A stretch of 64,000 nucleotides of DNA. It comes from DASQFI01 sp035633215 (GTDB lineage Bacteria > Acidobacteriota > Vicinamibacteria > Vicinamibacterales > SCN-69-37). The stretch spans positions 62,001-126,000 of the forward strand of contig DASQFI010000071.1 of NCBI GenBank assembly GCA_035633215.1. Reading direction: 5' to 3'. Of the stretch, positions 1 through 6,861 are shown one piece after another. Numbering within the stretch: position 1 is the first letter of the stretch; each line of letters begins with the position of its first letter. Under the pieces are notes generated by a model. That model had not been told where the DNA came from. It was given only the letters and a program-made list of their open reading frames with translations, and searched no databases. A program made the position numbers and the translations under genes.

Positions 1-1161
1 GACATGATGTACTCGGTCGACCGGCCGTTCCGGCTCGACCAGGGCGACGTCAGCTTCGACGCGCCGGCGTCGGTCAAGGACGCGCTGGTCCGCGGCGTGG
101 CCGAGAACCGCACGCACTACGTCCAGACCACCGGCATCCCGCCACTGCTCGAACTGCTGGCGTCGAAACTCCGCGAGCGCAACGGCATTCCCGTCGATCG
201 AACCGACGACGTCATGGTCACGTCGGGCGGCATCCACGGCGTCTATGCCGTCTGCCAGGGCCTGCTGGAGCCGGGCGACGAAGTGCTGCTGCCGGATCCG
301 GAATGGCCGCCCGCCGCGGGCAACATCCTCGCCGCGCACGGCGTGCCGGTCGGGTATCCGCTGTACGAGCACCTGGGCTGGCGGCCGGATCTCGACGAAC
401 TCGCGCGCCTCGTGACGCCACGCACGCGCGCCATCTATCTCAATTCGCCGAACAATCCGACGGGCGGCGTCCTCACGCGGGCCGACCTCGAGCGCGTGGC
501 CGAGCTCGCGCGCGAGCGCAACCTGTGGGTAATCTCGGATGAAGCCTACGAGGACGTGCTGTTCGACGGGCACCGTCATCTGAGCATCGCGTCACTGCCG
601 GGCATGTACGAACGCACGATCCCGGTCTACACGTTCAGCAAGACGTATGCGATCACGGGACTGCGGCTGGGATACCTCGCGGTTCACGATCCGGTGATCC
701 GCGATCGCGTCAGGAAAGTGCTGTTCTACACGGTCTCGAACACGACCTCTCTGGTGCAGTACGGGGGCATCGGCGCGCTCTCAGGCTCGCAGGACGTCGT
801 CGCCGAGTTTCAACGCGAGCTCGCCGCCCGACGCGACCTGTTCTACGCGGGGCTCGGCCGCGCCGCCCACGGCGTGCTCACCGGCACCCCGCCGTCAGGC
901 GCCTTTTATGCTTTCCTGCGGGTCGATCCCGCCTGGCGCTCGCCGCTGCCCGACGCCTCGCCCTCGATCTCGTGGGCGATGACCGAGTTCCTCATCAAGC
1001 GCGGACGCATCGGCTGCGTGCCGGGCGTGGACTTCGGGGCGCACGGCGAGGGCTATGTCAGGTTCTGTTTCGCGCGCGATCGTCCGGAGCTCCAGGGCGC
1101 GCTGGCGGCGATGACGTCGATTCTCTCAATCAAGCGAGCCGAACCTTCAGTGCATCTGTAG
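1..1161 (+). CDS. PLP-dependent class I/II aminotransferase, 5' partial
   Basis: Fold-type I PLP aminotransferase of the aspartate/LL-DAP aminotransferase group, probably cytosolic. The motif SPNNPTGG contacts the cofactor, and the lysine in FSKTYAITGLRLGY is the Schiff-base residue. GYVRFCFA near the end is the usual carboxylate-binding region. The frame is open to base 1 and the first visible Met lies only about 15 residues before the conserved QGDVSFDAP segment. Family members normally have roughly 30 more residues there, so the true start probably lies left of the window. The substrate cannot be told from sequence. The next gene on the same strand starts 34 bases downstream. A second, divergent aminotransferase lies at 7676-8887. 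Confidence 0.88.
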   Translation, partial: DMMYSVDRPFRLDQGDVSFDAPASVKDALVRGVAENRTHYVQTTGIPPLLELLASKLRERNGIPVDRTDDVMVTSGGIHGVYAVCQGLLEPGDEVLLPDPEWPPAAGNILAAHGVPVGYPLYEHLGWRPDLDELARLVTPRTRAIYLNSPNNPTGGVLTRADLERVAELARERNLWVISDEAYEDVLFDGHRHLSIASLPGMYERTIPVYTFSKTYAITGLRLGYLAVHDPVIRDRVRKVLFYTVSNTTSLVQYGGIGALSGSQDVVAEFQRELAARRDLFYAGLGRAAHGVLTGTPPSGAFYAFLRVDPAWRSPLPDASPSISWAMTEFLIKRGRIGCVPGVDFGAHGEGYVRFCFARDRPELQGALAAMTSILSIKRAEPSVHL

Positions 1162-1195
1162 GGGTCTCACGGAACTACTGTCGGAGATTGTGTCC

Positions 1196-2251
1196 ATGAA
1201 CCCGGTCCTGGCCCGGTTCGCAGCGAACTTCCGAATCGCAGCAGCCTTCGTCTCCGCTGCGGTTGTTGCGAACACTCAAGGTGTGTCCGATTTGCCTCCC
1301 TATCAGCCGCCGGGCCGGTTGGTAGACGTCGGCGGCTGGCGCCTCCACCTGAATTGCACGGGCCAGGCTCGCGCGACTCAGCCTACGGTCATTCTCGAAG
1401 CCGGTATCGGTGATTTCTCGGTTGAGTGGAGCCTGGTCCAGCCCGGCGTTTCCAGTTTTGCTCGGGTGTGCTCGTACGACCGTGCGGGCGATGGCTGGAG
1501 CGAGCTCGGTCCGCATCCCCGTACATTTCGCCAGATTGTGTACGAGCTCCACACGCTGCTCGAAAGAGCTGGCGAGCGGCCGCCATACGTGCTGGTCGGC
1601 CACTCCTACGGTGCCTGGTTGGTGCGTCAATATCAATCGACCTATCCGTCCGAGGTCAGCGGGATGGTGCTCGTCGAGGGCGGCGCGGACAATCCCTGGC
1701 GAATGATGGGGGATGGCAAGCTGGTGCGGTCGGCAGATCTCGCGACGACAAAGCCGATTCCCGCCGTGCAGACCTCGAGCCCGTTACGCGTCAGTGACAT
1801 TCCCGCACCCGCTTTGCAGCAGATGCGCGCGGGACTGGCCGAGGCGAGCCGGAATGCGAACCAACCGCCGCGCGACAAGTTGCCCGTCGAAGCGCAGCGC
1901 ATGCGGACGTGGGCGCTCGGTCAGCTGGGACATGTGGCCGCAGCTGTGAACCCATTCGAACATGAAGAGCTCGCCATGTTGCGAGCGGATCGCGTCAAAG
2001 GCGAACATCCGCTCGGCGATATGCCTCTCGCTGTGATGACCCGCGGGGTCTCAGAAGAGAAAGGACCCGACGGGCGCGAATTCCAGGAGGAGCGCCAGAA
2101 GGAACACTCCGTGGTCGCGTCGCTCTCGCGTCGTGGAAAACAGGTGATGGCGGTCAAGAGTGGTCACCATGTCCAGCTCGATGAACCCGGACTGGTTGTC
2201 GCGACTATTCAGCAGGTGCTGGAAGCGGCGCGAACCAAAATCGTTCGATAG
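1196..2251 (+). CDS. Alpha/beta-fold hydrolase with signal peptide
   Basis: Secreted or periplasmic alpha/beta hydrolase of 351 residues. The N-terminus has a hydrophobic stretch (AAAFVSAAVVA) consistent with a signal peptide. GHSYG at about residues 136-140 is the nucleophile elbow, DRAG precedes it, and GHHVQ near the C-terminus supplies the catalytic His. ATG at 1196 is preferred because GGAG (1183-1186) lies 9 bases upstream; a GTG two codons earlier is possible. The substrate is unknown and could be an ester, epoxide or lactone. The gene converges on an SDR gene and the two ends are about 20 bases apart. Confidence 0.8.
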   Translation: MNPVLARFAANFRIAAAFVSAAVVANTQGVSDLPPYQPPGRLVDVGGWRLHLNCTGQARATQPTVILEAGIGDFSVEWSLVQPGVSSFARVCSYDRAGDGWSELGPHPRTFRQIVYELHTLLERAGERPPYVLVGHSYGAWLVRQYQSTYPSEVSGMVLVEGGADNPWRMMGDGKLVRSADLATTKPIPAVQTSSPLRVSDIPAPALQQMRAGLAEASRNANQPPRDKLPVEAQRMRTWALGQLGHVAAAVNPFEHEELAMLRADRVKGEHPLGDMPLAVMTRGVSEEKGPDGREFQEERQKEHSVVASLSRRGKQVMAVKSGHHVQLDEPGLVVATIQQVLEAARTKIVR

Positions 2252-2270
2252 CCCGATCGCGATGCCAGCG

Positions 2271-3011
2271 CTAGTACAGATGCCGACCGCCATCCACCCG
2301 AATCGTCTCGCCGGTGATGAAGTCTGATTCAATCAGCGCGAGGACCGCGGTGACGATGGCGTCCGGGCCGCCCCAGCGCCCGAGCGGAGTGTTGCGTTCG
2401 ACCGCTTCGTGCTCCTGCGCGCTGGTGTCCGGCGGCGCAAGGATCGGGCCCGGCGCGATCGCGTTCACCAGAATGCCGTCGCCGGCGACCTCGAGCGCGA
2501 GCGCTTCGGTCAGCGCTTTCACGGCGGCCTTGGCGACGTAGTACGTCGTGTAGCCCTTGTACCGCGGCCGCGCGCTCGTCGGCAGCCAGTCCGAAAAATT
2601 GATGATGCGCCCGCCGCCGGCTTTTCGCAGCAGCGGCAGCGCGGCGATCGAGCAGAAAAACGTGCCGTCCAGATCGACCCCGAGATGGCGCCGCCACGTC
2701 GCCGCGTCGAGCTCGCCGATCGGCGCCGCCTGGTAGACCGATGCCATGTTCACCAGGACGTCGAGTCGATTGAAGTGCTTGCCGACGGCGTCGAGGATCG
2801 ACACGCACGCGGTTGGATCCGACACGTCCGCCTGAACGATCAGCGCGCGCCGGCCGGCGGCTTGCACCGCCGCGGCAGTGGCGTCGGCTTCGGATTTCGA
2901 TCGTCGGTAGGCGATGGCGACGTCGGCGCCACGCGCGGCGACGGCCCTGGCGACCGCGTCGCCAATTCGCTTGGCGCCGGTAATCAGAACGACTCGGTTT
3001 TGGAGGTCCAT
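2271..3011 (-). CDS. SDR family oxidoreductase
   Basis: Short-chain dehydrogenase/reductase of 246 residues with a Rossmann fold. The nucleotide-binding motif is TGAKRIG, which resembles the TGxxxRxG form of pteridine-reductase-type SDRs more than the classical TGxxxGxG. The catalytic YxxxK is seen as YYVAK, and the usual NAG motif reads NMAS. NAIAPGPI and the C-terminal VDGG are typical family positions. Substrate is not predictable; a pteridine-reductase-like or 3-oxoacyl-reductase-like role is possible. A palindromic repeat (3026-3080) sits just upstream, between this gene and the DoxX gene. Confidence 0.85.
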   Translation of the reverse strand: MDLQNRVVLITGAKRIGDAVARAVAARGADVAIAYRRSKSEADATAAAVQAAGRRALIVQADVSDPTACVSILDAVGKHFNRLDVLVNMASVYQAAPIGELDAATWRRHLGVDLDGTFFCSIAALPLLRKAGGGRIINFSDWLPTSARPRYKGYTTYYVAKAAVKALTEALALEVAGDGILVNAIAPGPILAPPDTSAQEHEAVERNTPLGRWGGPDAIVTAVLALIESDFITGETIRVDGGRHLY

Positions 3012-3025
3012 TGGACAAGTGTAAA

Positions 3026-3080
3026 GACCTCGGGTTTCGTTTTCGCTCGAGAAAAGACAGGGAAAACGAAACCTGAGGTC
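3026..3080. repeat. GACCTCGG-type palindromic repeat, copy 1
   Basis: Inverted repeat with 18-bp arms (GACCTCGGGTTTCGTTTT at 3026-3043; reverse complement with one mismatch at 3063-3080) around a 19-base loop. It begins directly after the stop codon of the DoxX gene and ends before the SDR start. It is one of six intergenic copies seen in the window. It might act as a transcription terminator, but the T run is inside the stem rather than after it. Confidence 0.85.
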
Positions 3081-3563
3081 CTAAAGCCCGCGCGTCCGGG
3101 CCCGGCCCATCGCGCGCGAGGCGGCGCGCTCCGCACGCGTGCCATCGAGCGACCATCGTCCGGCACCCGCGAGAATGAGACAGAACAGGGCGCCGAGCAG
3201 GACAAGCGAGTACTCGATCCCATTCCCTCGGCCGGGCGTGCCCACCCAATTGAGGAAGAAGCCCCAGCGCAGGTGCTCTTTCCAGATGCCGATGAGGACA
3301 TAGCCGACGAGCGCGGCGGCAGCCCAGCGCGTGAGCAAGCCGACGCCCACCAGCGCACCGGCTGTGAGTTGAACCGCGCCGGCGAGCACCGCCATGGCGG
3401 TGCCTGCCTGCAGGCCGAGGCTCGCCAGATATTCAGTCGTCGCGGGGAGTCCGCCGGGACCGACGCCGGGGCCGGCCCAGAAGGCGAACAGCTTGTGCAT
3501 TCCATGCGCGACGAAGACGCATGCCAGCGCCACTCGAAGGATCGCCAGGCCTGCGTCGGTCAT
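3081..3563 (-). CDS. DoxX family membrane protein
   Basis: Small integral membrane protein of 160 residues with about four hydrophobic helices. It carries the family's N-terminal pattern RVALACVFVAHGMHKLFAF and a mid-protein GVGLLTRWAAAALVGY segment. DoxX/SURF4-type proteins are often linked to redox or thiol stress, but the function here is unknown. ATG at 3563 lies 3 bases after the stop codon of the outer-membrane barrel gene, so the two are probably co-transcribed. The last residues (AMGRARTRGL) are basic, and the stop codon touches the palindromic repeat at 3026-3080. Confidence 0.82.
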   Translation of the reverse strand: MTDAGLAILRVALACVFVAHGMHKLFAFWAGPGVGPGGLPATTEYLASLGLQAGTAMAVLAGAVQLTAGALVGVGLLTRWAAAALVGYVLIGIWKEHLRWGFFLNWVGTPGRGNGIEYSLVLLGALFCLILAGAGRWSLDGTRAERAASRAMGRARTRGL

Positions 3564-3566
3564 GTG

Positions 3567-4181
3567 TCAGAAGTAGAACGCGACCCCGCCCGCCCACATC
3601 GATCCCTGGTGAGAGAGTTTGAGCCGGTCGAGTCCTGGAATGGTGCCGCTGCCAGGGATGTTGATCGGATCGGACGTCGTGTCACGATCGCCGAACTTGA
3701 CGAAGCGGTACCGGTAGTCCGCGAAAAGCGCGGCGTGACGCGCCACGAAAAACTCCCCGCCCATCCCGAGGTGCCAGCCCATCTTGCGCTCCTGGACCGT
3801 CGAAAGCGTCAGACCCTTGTCGCTCAGGGCGTCGGTCGATCGCGTGTAGATGCCCGCGCCGCCGAGCAGGTACGGCGAGAACTTGCGCCGCACCGGGAAC
3901 AGCAGGAGCGAGCCCTGAATCGGCGTCTCGCGCACACGCGTGTGGCCATCTTCGCTGGTCGTCGCGCGATAGTCGAGCGTGATCTCGAGGGCGGTGTGTT
4001 TCGCGCCGCTCAGGCGAAGCGTGCCGCCGACGAGCCGCGCCGGCGGTGTGTCGGACGGCAGGTGACCGCGCACGAAGCTGAACCGGGGACCGAGGCCGAC
4101 CGACTGTGCCGTCACGGACGCAGGAAGACCGACGATGGCGAGCAGAGAGACGAATCCGAGAGCAAGGGAGCGGGTGAACAT
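3567..4181 (-). CDS. Outer-membrane beta-barrel protein
   Basis: Predicted outer-membrane porin-like barrel of 204 residues (OmpA/OmpW-like small barrel). MFTRSLALGFVSLLAIVG forms a signal peptide ending near TAQS. Alternating amphipathic strands follow, and the protein ends in GVAFYF with a terminal Phe, the usual signal for barrel assembly. ATG at 4181 is chosen because it gives a clean signal peptide and has AAGGAT about 10 bases upstream; a GTG at 4199 is also in frame. A clear paralog lies at 6976-7557 on the same strand, sharing the mature start (LGFGPRF/VGLGPRF), GGAG(I/L)Y and the GVAFYF end. The IS element at 4286-6889 lies between the two. Confidence 0.8.
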   Translation of the reverse strand: MFTRSLALGFVSLLAIVGLPASVTAQSVGLGPRFSFVRGHLPSDTPPARLVGGTLRLSGAKHTALEITLDYRATTSEDGHTRVRETPIQGSLLLFPVRRKFSPYLLGGAGIYTRSTDALSDKGLTLSTVQERKMGWHLGMGGEFFVARHAALFADYRYRFVKFGDRDTTSDPINIPGSGTIPGLDRLKLSHQGSMWAGGVAFYF

Positions 4182-4294
4182 GTTCGAGATCCTTGCCACG
4201 TGAACCCTGTGACCGGGCGCAGGGACCGACGCGTGAGTGAGAGCGTACTAGCAGGTTGCTGAAAAACCCAGCAACCTGAACTTCGGGTAGTGTC

Positions 4295-5120
4295 CTAATT
4301 CGCCAAGTCAATGATTTCCTTGATTGACCAGACATGGGTCGCAATTCCGGCCTCCATCGCCGGGCTAACTCTGAGCGTTTGGTGGACACGGCCGAAATTG
4401 TAGTACGCGAAGTGTAGCGCCACGGCCGCCTGAAGATTCTCCAGTTTTTTTGCTAAAGGCGTTGGTCAATCTGGTCAGCCTGCGGATGTTCATCCGCATC
4501 GTGAGGTTTTGGCGTTCGATGAAGCTGGTCGAGACGTGGGCCATGTCGGGGTCGCCAATGACGGCGAAGCGTTCAATGCTGACGACACGCGGCGGGCTAT
4601 ACCTACCTGGGCCGATTGGTTCGGCCTCGTACGACTTTACGATCTGCCCGTAATCCACATCCGAGCCGAAAGCCTCATCTGCCGCAGTGACATACGCCTT
4701 CAGTGCATCAGATGAAAGCTGCACGCGGTTGGCGAGCCGACCCGACAGGTCGGTGAGGAAGGCACGCGCTGTCCGCAGGTCGCGCTTTCCGATTCTGTAG
4801 GCTGGAATCAGTTTTGTGTCGGCGCAAACGGCGACGAACGTCCACGTATCGCCGGTTCGCATCGGATCGTCTTTGATCGTCACGTGGCGCTGCTTTTTGG
4901 CCACGTAGCCCCAAATTTCATCGATCTGGACCCGACGACAGGGCAGGTTGCGCATCTCCTGATCGAGCATGCGCTCACAACCCGCGCCGACGTTCACCAT
5001 GAAGCGAAGGATCGTGTCGCGGTGAACGTCCGCAATACGTTCGGTGGCGCGGACGGACGATCCATTAACCAAGCATCGGATAACCGTCTCGCGTTTTGCC
5101 TCGCTCAGGATGTTCGCCAT
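4295..5120 (-). CDS. IS1-family DDE transposase, frame disrupted at a poly-A tract
   Basis: Transposase of IS1 type: an N-terminal HTH region, first catalytic Asp in QIDEIWGYV, second Asp in SSDALKAY, and the family block FIERQNLTMRMNIRRLTRL. In the zero frame the protein continues after NAFSKK into an unrelated 26-residue tail and stops at 4365. If one A is skipped in the A7 run (4443-4449 on the plus strand), the frame continues as LENLQAAVALHFAYYNFGR and ends IIDLAN with UAG at 4295. This matches the intact homologue at 61962-62795 closely. It is either a 1-base insertion that inactivates the gene or a site of transcriptional/translational slippage. The start at 5120 lies just downstream of a palindromic operator-like site. 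Confidence 0.82.
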
Positions 5121-5122
5121 TT

Positions 5123-5149
5123 GTTTATCACTCCCTATCAGTGATAAAC
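5123..5149. promoter_or_regulatory. Operator-like palindrome upstream of transposase
   Basis: Perfect 10-bp inverted repeat GTTTATCACT / AGTGATAAAC with a 7-base centre, 2 bases upstream of the transposase start codon. It overlaps the -10 element and expected start of the minus-strand promoter. The geometry fits a repressor site. No repressor gene of obvious type is visible in the element, although the 267-residue cargo protein may be a winged-helix DNA binder. Confidence 0.6.
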
Positions 5150-5176
5150 TGTATCAGATTATCAGGTAGGTGTCAA
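5148..5176 (-). promoter_or_regulatory. Promoter for transposase gene
   Basis: On the minus strand, TTGACA (5176-5171) and TACAGT (5153-5148) are separated by 17 bases. This would start transcription near 5141 and run into the transposase. It mirrors the divergent promoter at 5197-5225: both have TTGACA, a 17-base spacer and TAC(A/T)GT. Confidence 0.65.
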
Positions 5177-5196
5177 GCGATCTTCCGGCCGATGGC

Positions 5197-5225
5197 TTGA
5201 CAGACTCACCGATAATCTGTACTGT
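5197..5225 (+). promoter_or_regulatory. Promoter for tRNA-like gene and cargo ORFs
   Basis: TTGACA (5197-5202), 17-base spacer, TACTGT (5220-5225). Expected start is near 5232, about 18 bases before the 5' end of the tRNA-like gene. Together with the minus-strand promoter it forms one large inverted repeat (CAGATTATC at 5155-5163 and GATAATCTG at 5211-5219). Confidence 0.65.
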
Positions 5226-5249
5226 GGGAAGTGACGGTCGGGAAGTTAC

Positions 5250-5342
5250 GGAGAGTGGCCCGTAGCTGGTGCTTCTAAAGGGGCTTTACATCCCAAGGGG
5301 CCGCTGGTGACTCAGCGGTTGGTTCGATTCCACCACTCTCCG
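5250..5342 (+). tRNA. Allo-tRNA-like gene, 9/3 acceptor/T-stem, predicted anticodon UUA (ochre)
   Basis: A 93-nt cloverleaf can be drawn. Acceptor stem is 9 bp (GGAGAGTGG 5250-5258 with CCACTCTCC 5333-5341). The D hairpin has loop TGGT (5267-5270). The anticodon stem GGGG/TCCC encloses a 7-base loop CTTTACA (5284-5290), giving anticodon UUA at 5286-5288 with U33 conserved. The variable arm is 6 bp (CCGCTG/CAGCGG, 5301-5318), the T stem 3 bp (TGG/CCA) and the T loop TTCGATT (5323-5329). Discriminator base is G5342; CCA is not encoded. Such 12-bp branches split 9/3 instead of 7/5 have been reported for tRNAs of Acidobacteria. The long variable arm and G73 suggest charging with serine. C at position 37 and the weak D stem are atypical, so function is inferred. 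Confidence 0.72.
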
Positions 5343-5385
5343 CTACTGCTGATTATAGCAGTTCTTCGGCTGTTTGGAGTCCAGC

Positions 5386-6189
5386 ATGACTGAGCAGGCA
5401 GTCCCCAAGGCAAGGACCAATCCCAGGAACAAGAAAGGCCGAAGCCCGGCGTATCCGGGGATCGATTTGAAGCGGGCCCTTGAACTTGCCACGGTCGTCT
5501 ACAAGGCCGACCGGCAGCACTCGACAGCCCCGGAGGCGGTGGCGCAGCATTGGAAGCTCAAGCCGCTCAGTAGCGCCTTTCTGACCAATATCTCGGCCGT
5601 TAAGAAGTTCGGGCTGTTGGATGCTGCCCCGCAGCGTGGCCCCCATAGCGGGCAGGTGAAGGTGTCCGATCTCGCCCGCGACATCATTGTCGATGAACGT
5701 GAAGATTCCATGGAACGAGAGACCGCCATCAAGCGAGCGGCCATGAAGCCCGAAATCCATGCATCTTTGTGGAAAAAATACGATGGGCAATTGCCGTCGG
5801 ACTCAAATCTGAAGTTCTATCTGGTTCGTGATTTGAAGTTTACCGAGGTCGGGGCGGCAGACTTCATCAGCCAGTTTCGCCGAACCATCGCGTTTGCTGG
5901 GTTGGGGTCTTCCGACGTCCTATCGGCGTCAGAAGATGATAAACTGGCGCCAGACGAAGGGACACAGGCCAACCGTATGACCGAACTCGTGGACCGTTTG
6001 GAGGGCTTTCCGCCGCGACCTGCCCAAACTAGACCGGGGCAAATGCGAGAGGTCCCGATTCCAATTCAGGGGACGGCATGGCCGGCATTGAAGGCCGCTT
6101 TCCCGATGACCGAGGAAGCGTGGACGCAAATGCTCACGGTCCTTACCGCAATGAAGCCCGGCCTGGTCGAACCGAAGAAAGACGAGTAA
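5386..6189 (+). CDS. Cargo protein of element 1, possible winged-helix protein, ends in UAA followed in frame by AUG
   Basis: Hypothetical protein of 267 residues; no function recognised. The N-terminal 25 residues are basic (ARTNPRNKKGRSP). The next 80 (LKRALELATVV to VKVSDLAR) have the helix pattern of a winged helix, including SSAFLTNISAVKKFGLL as a candidate recognition region. The rest looks alpha-helical, ending in a charged tail PKKDE. ATG 5386 is preferred because GGAG lies 6 bases upstream (5376-5379). It starts 43 bases after the tRNA-like gene and is probably co-transcribed with it. The UAA stop (6187-6189) is followed immediately and in frame by the AUG of the next ORF. Suppression of UAA would therefore make one 368-residue protein. 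Confidence 0.72.
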   Translation: MTEQAVPKARTNPRNKKGRSPAYPGIDLKRALELATVVYKADRQHSTAPEAVAQHWKLKPLSSAFLTNISAVKKFGLLDAAPQRGPHSGQVKVSDLARDIIVDEREDSMERETAIKRAAMKPEIHASLWKKYDGQLPSDSNLKFYLVRDLKFTEVGAADFISQFRRTIAFAGLGSSDVLSASEDDKLAPDEGTQANRMTELVDRLEGFPPRPAQTRPGQMREVPIPIQGTAWPALKAAFPMTEEAWTQMLTVLTAMKPGLVEPKKDE

Positions 6190-6492
6190 ATGGACGTTTC
6201 GGTGGACGAACTCCGGCAGGCCGTCGAACGGCTCCATCACTGCAAGGCCGTCTTCCGAGAGGTTGTGCCGGTTACGGAACGATTCCAAGATCAACTTGTC
6301 TGGGAAGGCGGAGTCCACGTATTTGATCTGACAGGCCATCCGACCGCCGCAACCTGTTACGCCTGGTCAGCAGCCGTCGATGGCTCGGATCGGAGGCGGT
6401 TCTACGCCGTCCTGAAAGCTCATCCCGTTTCGACGCCGCACGAGGCCGTCCGCGCTTCAATCGTGAGTGACTTTCGCGTCAAAAATGGATAG
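6190..6492 (+). CDS. Cargo protein of element 1, possible readthrough extension
   Basis: Hypothetical protein of 100 residues, no family recognised with confidence. It looks like a compact mixed alpha/beta domain (VWEGGVHVFDLTGHPTAATC, then RRRFYAVLKAHPV). The AUG directly abuts the UAA of the preceding ORF in the same frame, and no separate ribosome-binding site is evident beyond the purine-rich AAGAAAGACGAG just before it. Translation could be by re-initiation, or by readthrough of UAA if the tRNA-like gene at 5250-5342 is an active ochre suppressor. It ends in UAG. Confidence 0.68.
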   Translation: MDVSVDELRQAVERLHHCKAVFREVVPVTERFQDQLVWEGGVHVFDLTGHPTAATCYAWSAAVDGSDRRRFYAVLKAHPVSTPHEAVRASIVSDFRVKNG

Positions 6493-6506
6493 TGGGTCAG
6501 TTTTGA
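6489..6506. repeat. IS-end-like sequence inside element 1
   Basis: ATAGTGGGTCAGTTTTGA at the end of the 100-residue ORF closely resembles the terminal repeat of element 2 (GGTAGTGGGTCAGTTTGCAT). It may be a relic of a nested or ancestral element; no partner end was found nearby. Confidence 0.4.
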
Positions 6507-6539
6507 GGAGGGGTCACTGGTTCTAGCCGCGCCAACCTA

Positions 6540-6677
6540 CTACTTGTTCCCGGCGATCTCCTTCAACAGCCGGACGATCTCATCCAGCTGCTTTGACGCC
6601 TTCCTGCTGTTGGCGTACATGACACCGACGCAACTCCACAAGCCGAGGAGTGCGACACTGACCCACATCTCAAACAT
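6540..6677 (-). CDS. Small membrane protein, cargo of element 1
   Basis: A 45-residue ORF on the minus strand: one hydrophobic helix (MWVSVALLGLWSCVGVMY) followed by a basic/amphipathic tail (KQLDEIVRLLKEIAGNK). It ends in two consecutive UAG codons. The pattern (single TM plus short coiled tail) is common for tiny phage or mobile-element membrane proteins, but no function can be assigned. Its upstream region faces the divergent 42-residue ORF at 6733-6861. Confidence 0.45.
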   Translation of the reverse strand: MFEMWVSVALLGLWSCVGVMYANSRKASKQLDEIVRLLKEIAGNK

Positions 6678-6732
6678 GGCTCCGAGTCTACACCCTGGTC
6701 CGCTGCTACAATCTGGTGAGCGAGGCTTTTGT

Positions 6733-6861
6733 ATGTTCGACTGGCTGATCTACGGCATTCCTGTGTCCGACTGGCTGATCTACGCATTCGTCATCGTCGT
6801 CAGCACATGGGCGACCGTCGGGGCCCAGCCACCTCTTTGGCGCGTCCGTAAGTCGAAATAG
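6733..6861 (+). CDS. Small membrane protein, cargo of element 1
   Basis: A 42-residue ORF with one hydrophobic helix (YAFVIVVSTWATVGA) and a basic C-terminus (WRVRKSK). The N-terminal DWLIYGIP/DWLIYAFV comes from a short internal duplication of GACTGGCTGATCTACG. It ends in UAG, 28 bases before the right end of the element. It could be a genuine small protein or a chance ORF; there is no recognisable family. Confidence 0.4.
   Translation: MFDWLIYGIPVSDWLIYAFVIVVSTWATVGAQPPLWRVRKSK

Noticed and set aside
218..434. Minus-strand ORFs opposite the first aminotransferase
   Set aside because: They are Arg/Ala-rich shadows of the high-GC coding strand.
5123..5150. A true TetR operator or tetracycline-resistance remnant
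   Set aside because: Only 15 bases match and no tetR/tetA sequence is present; it is better explained as the element's own operator.
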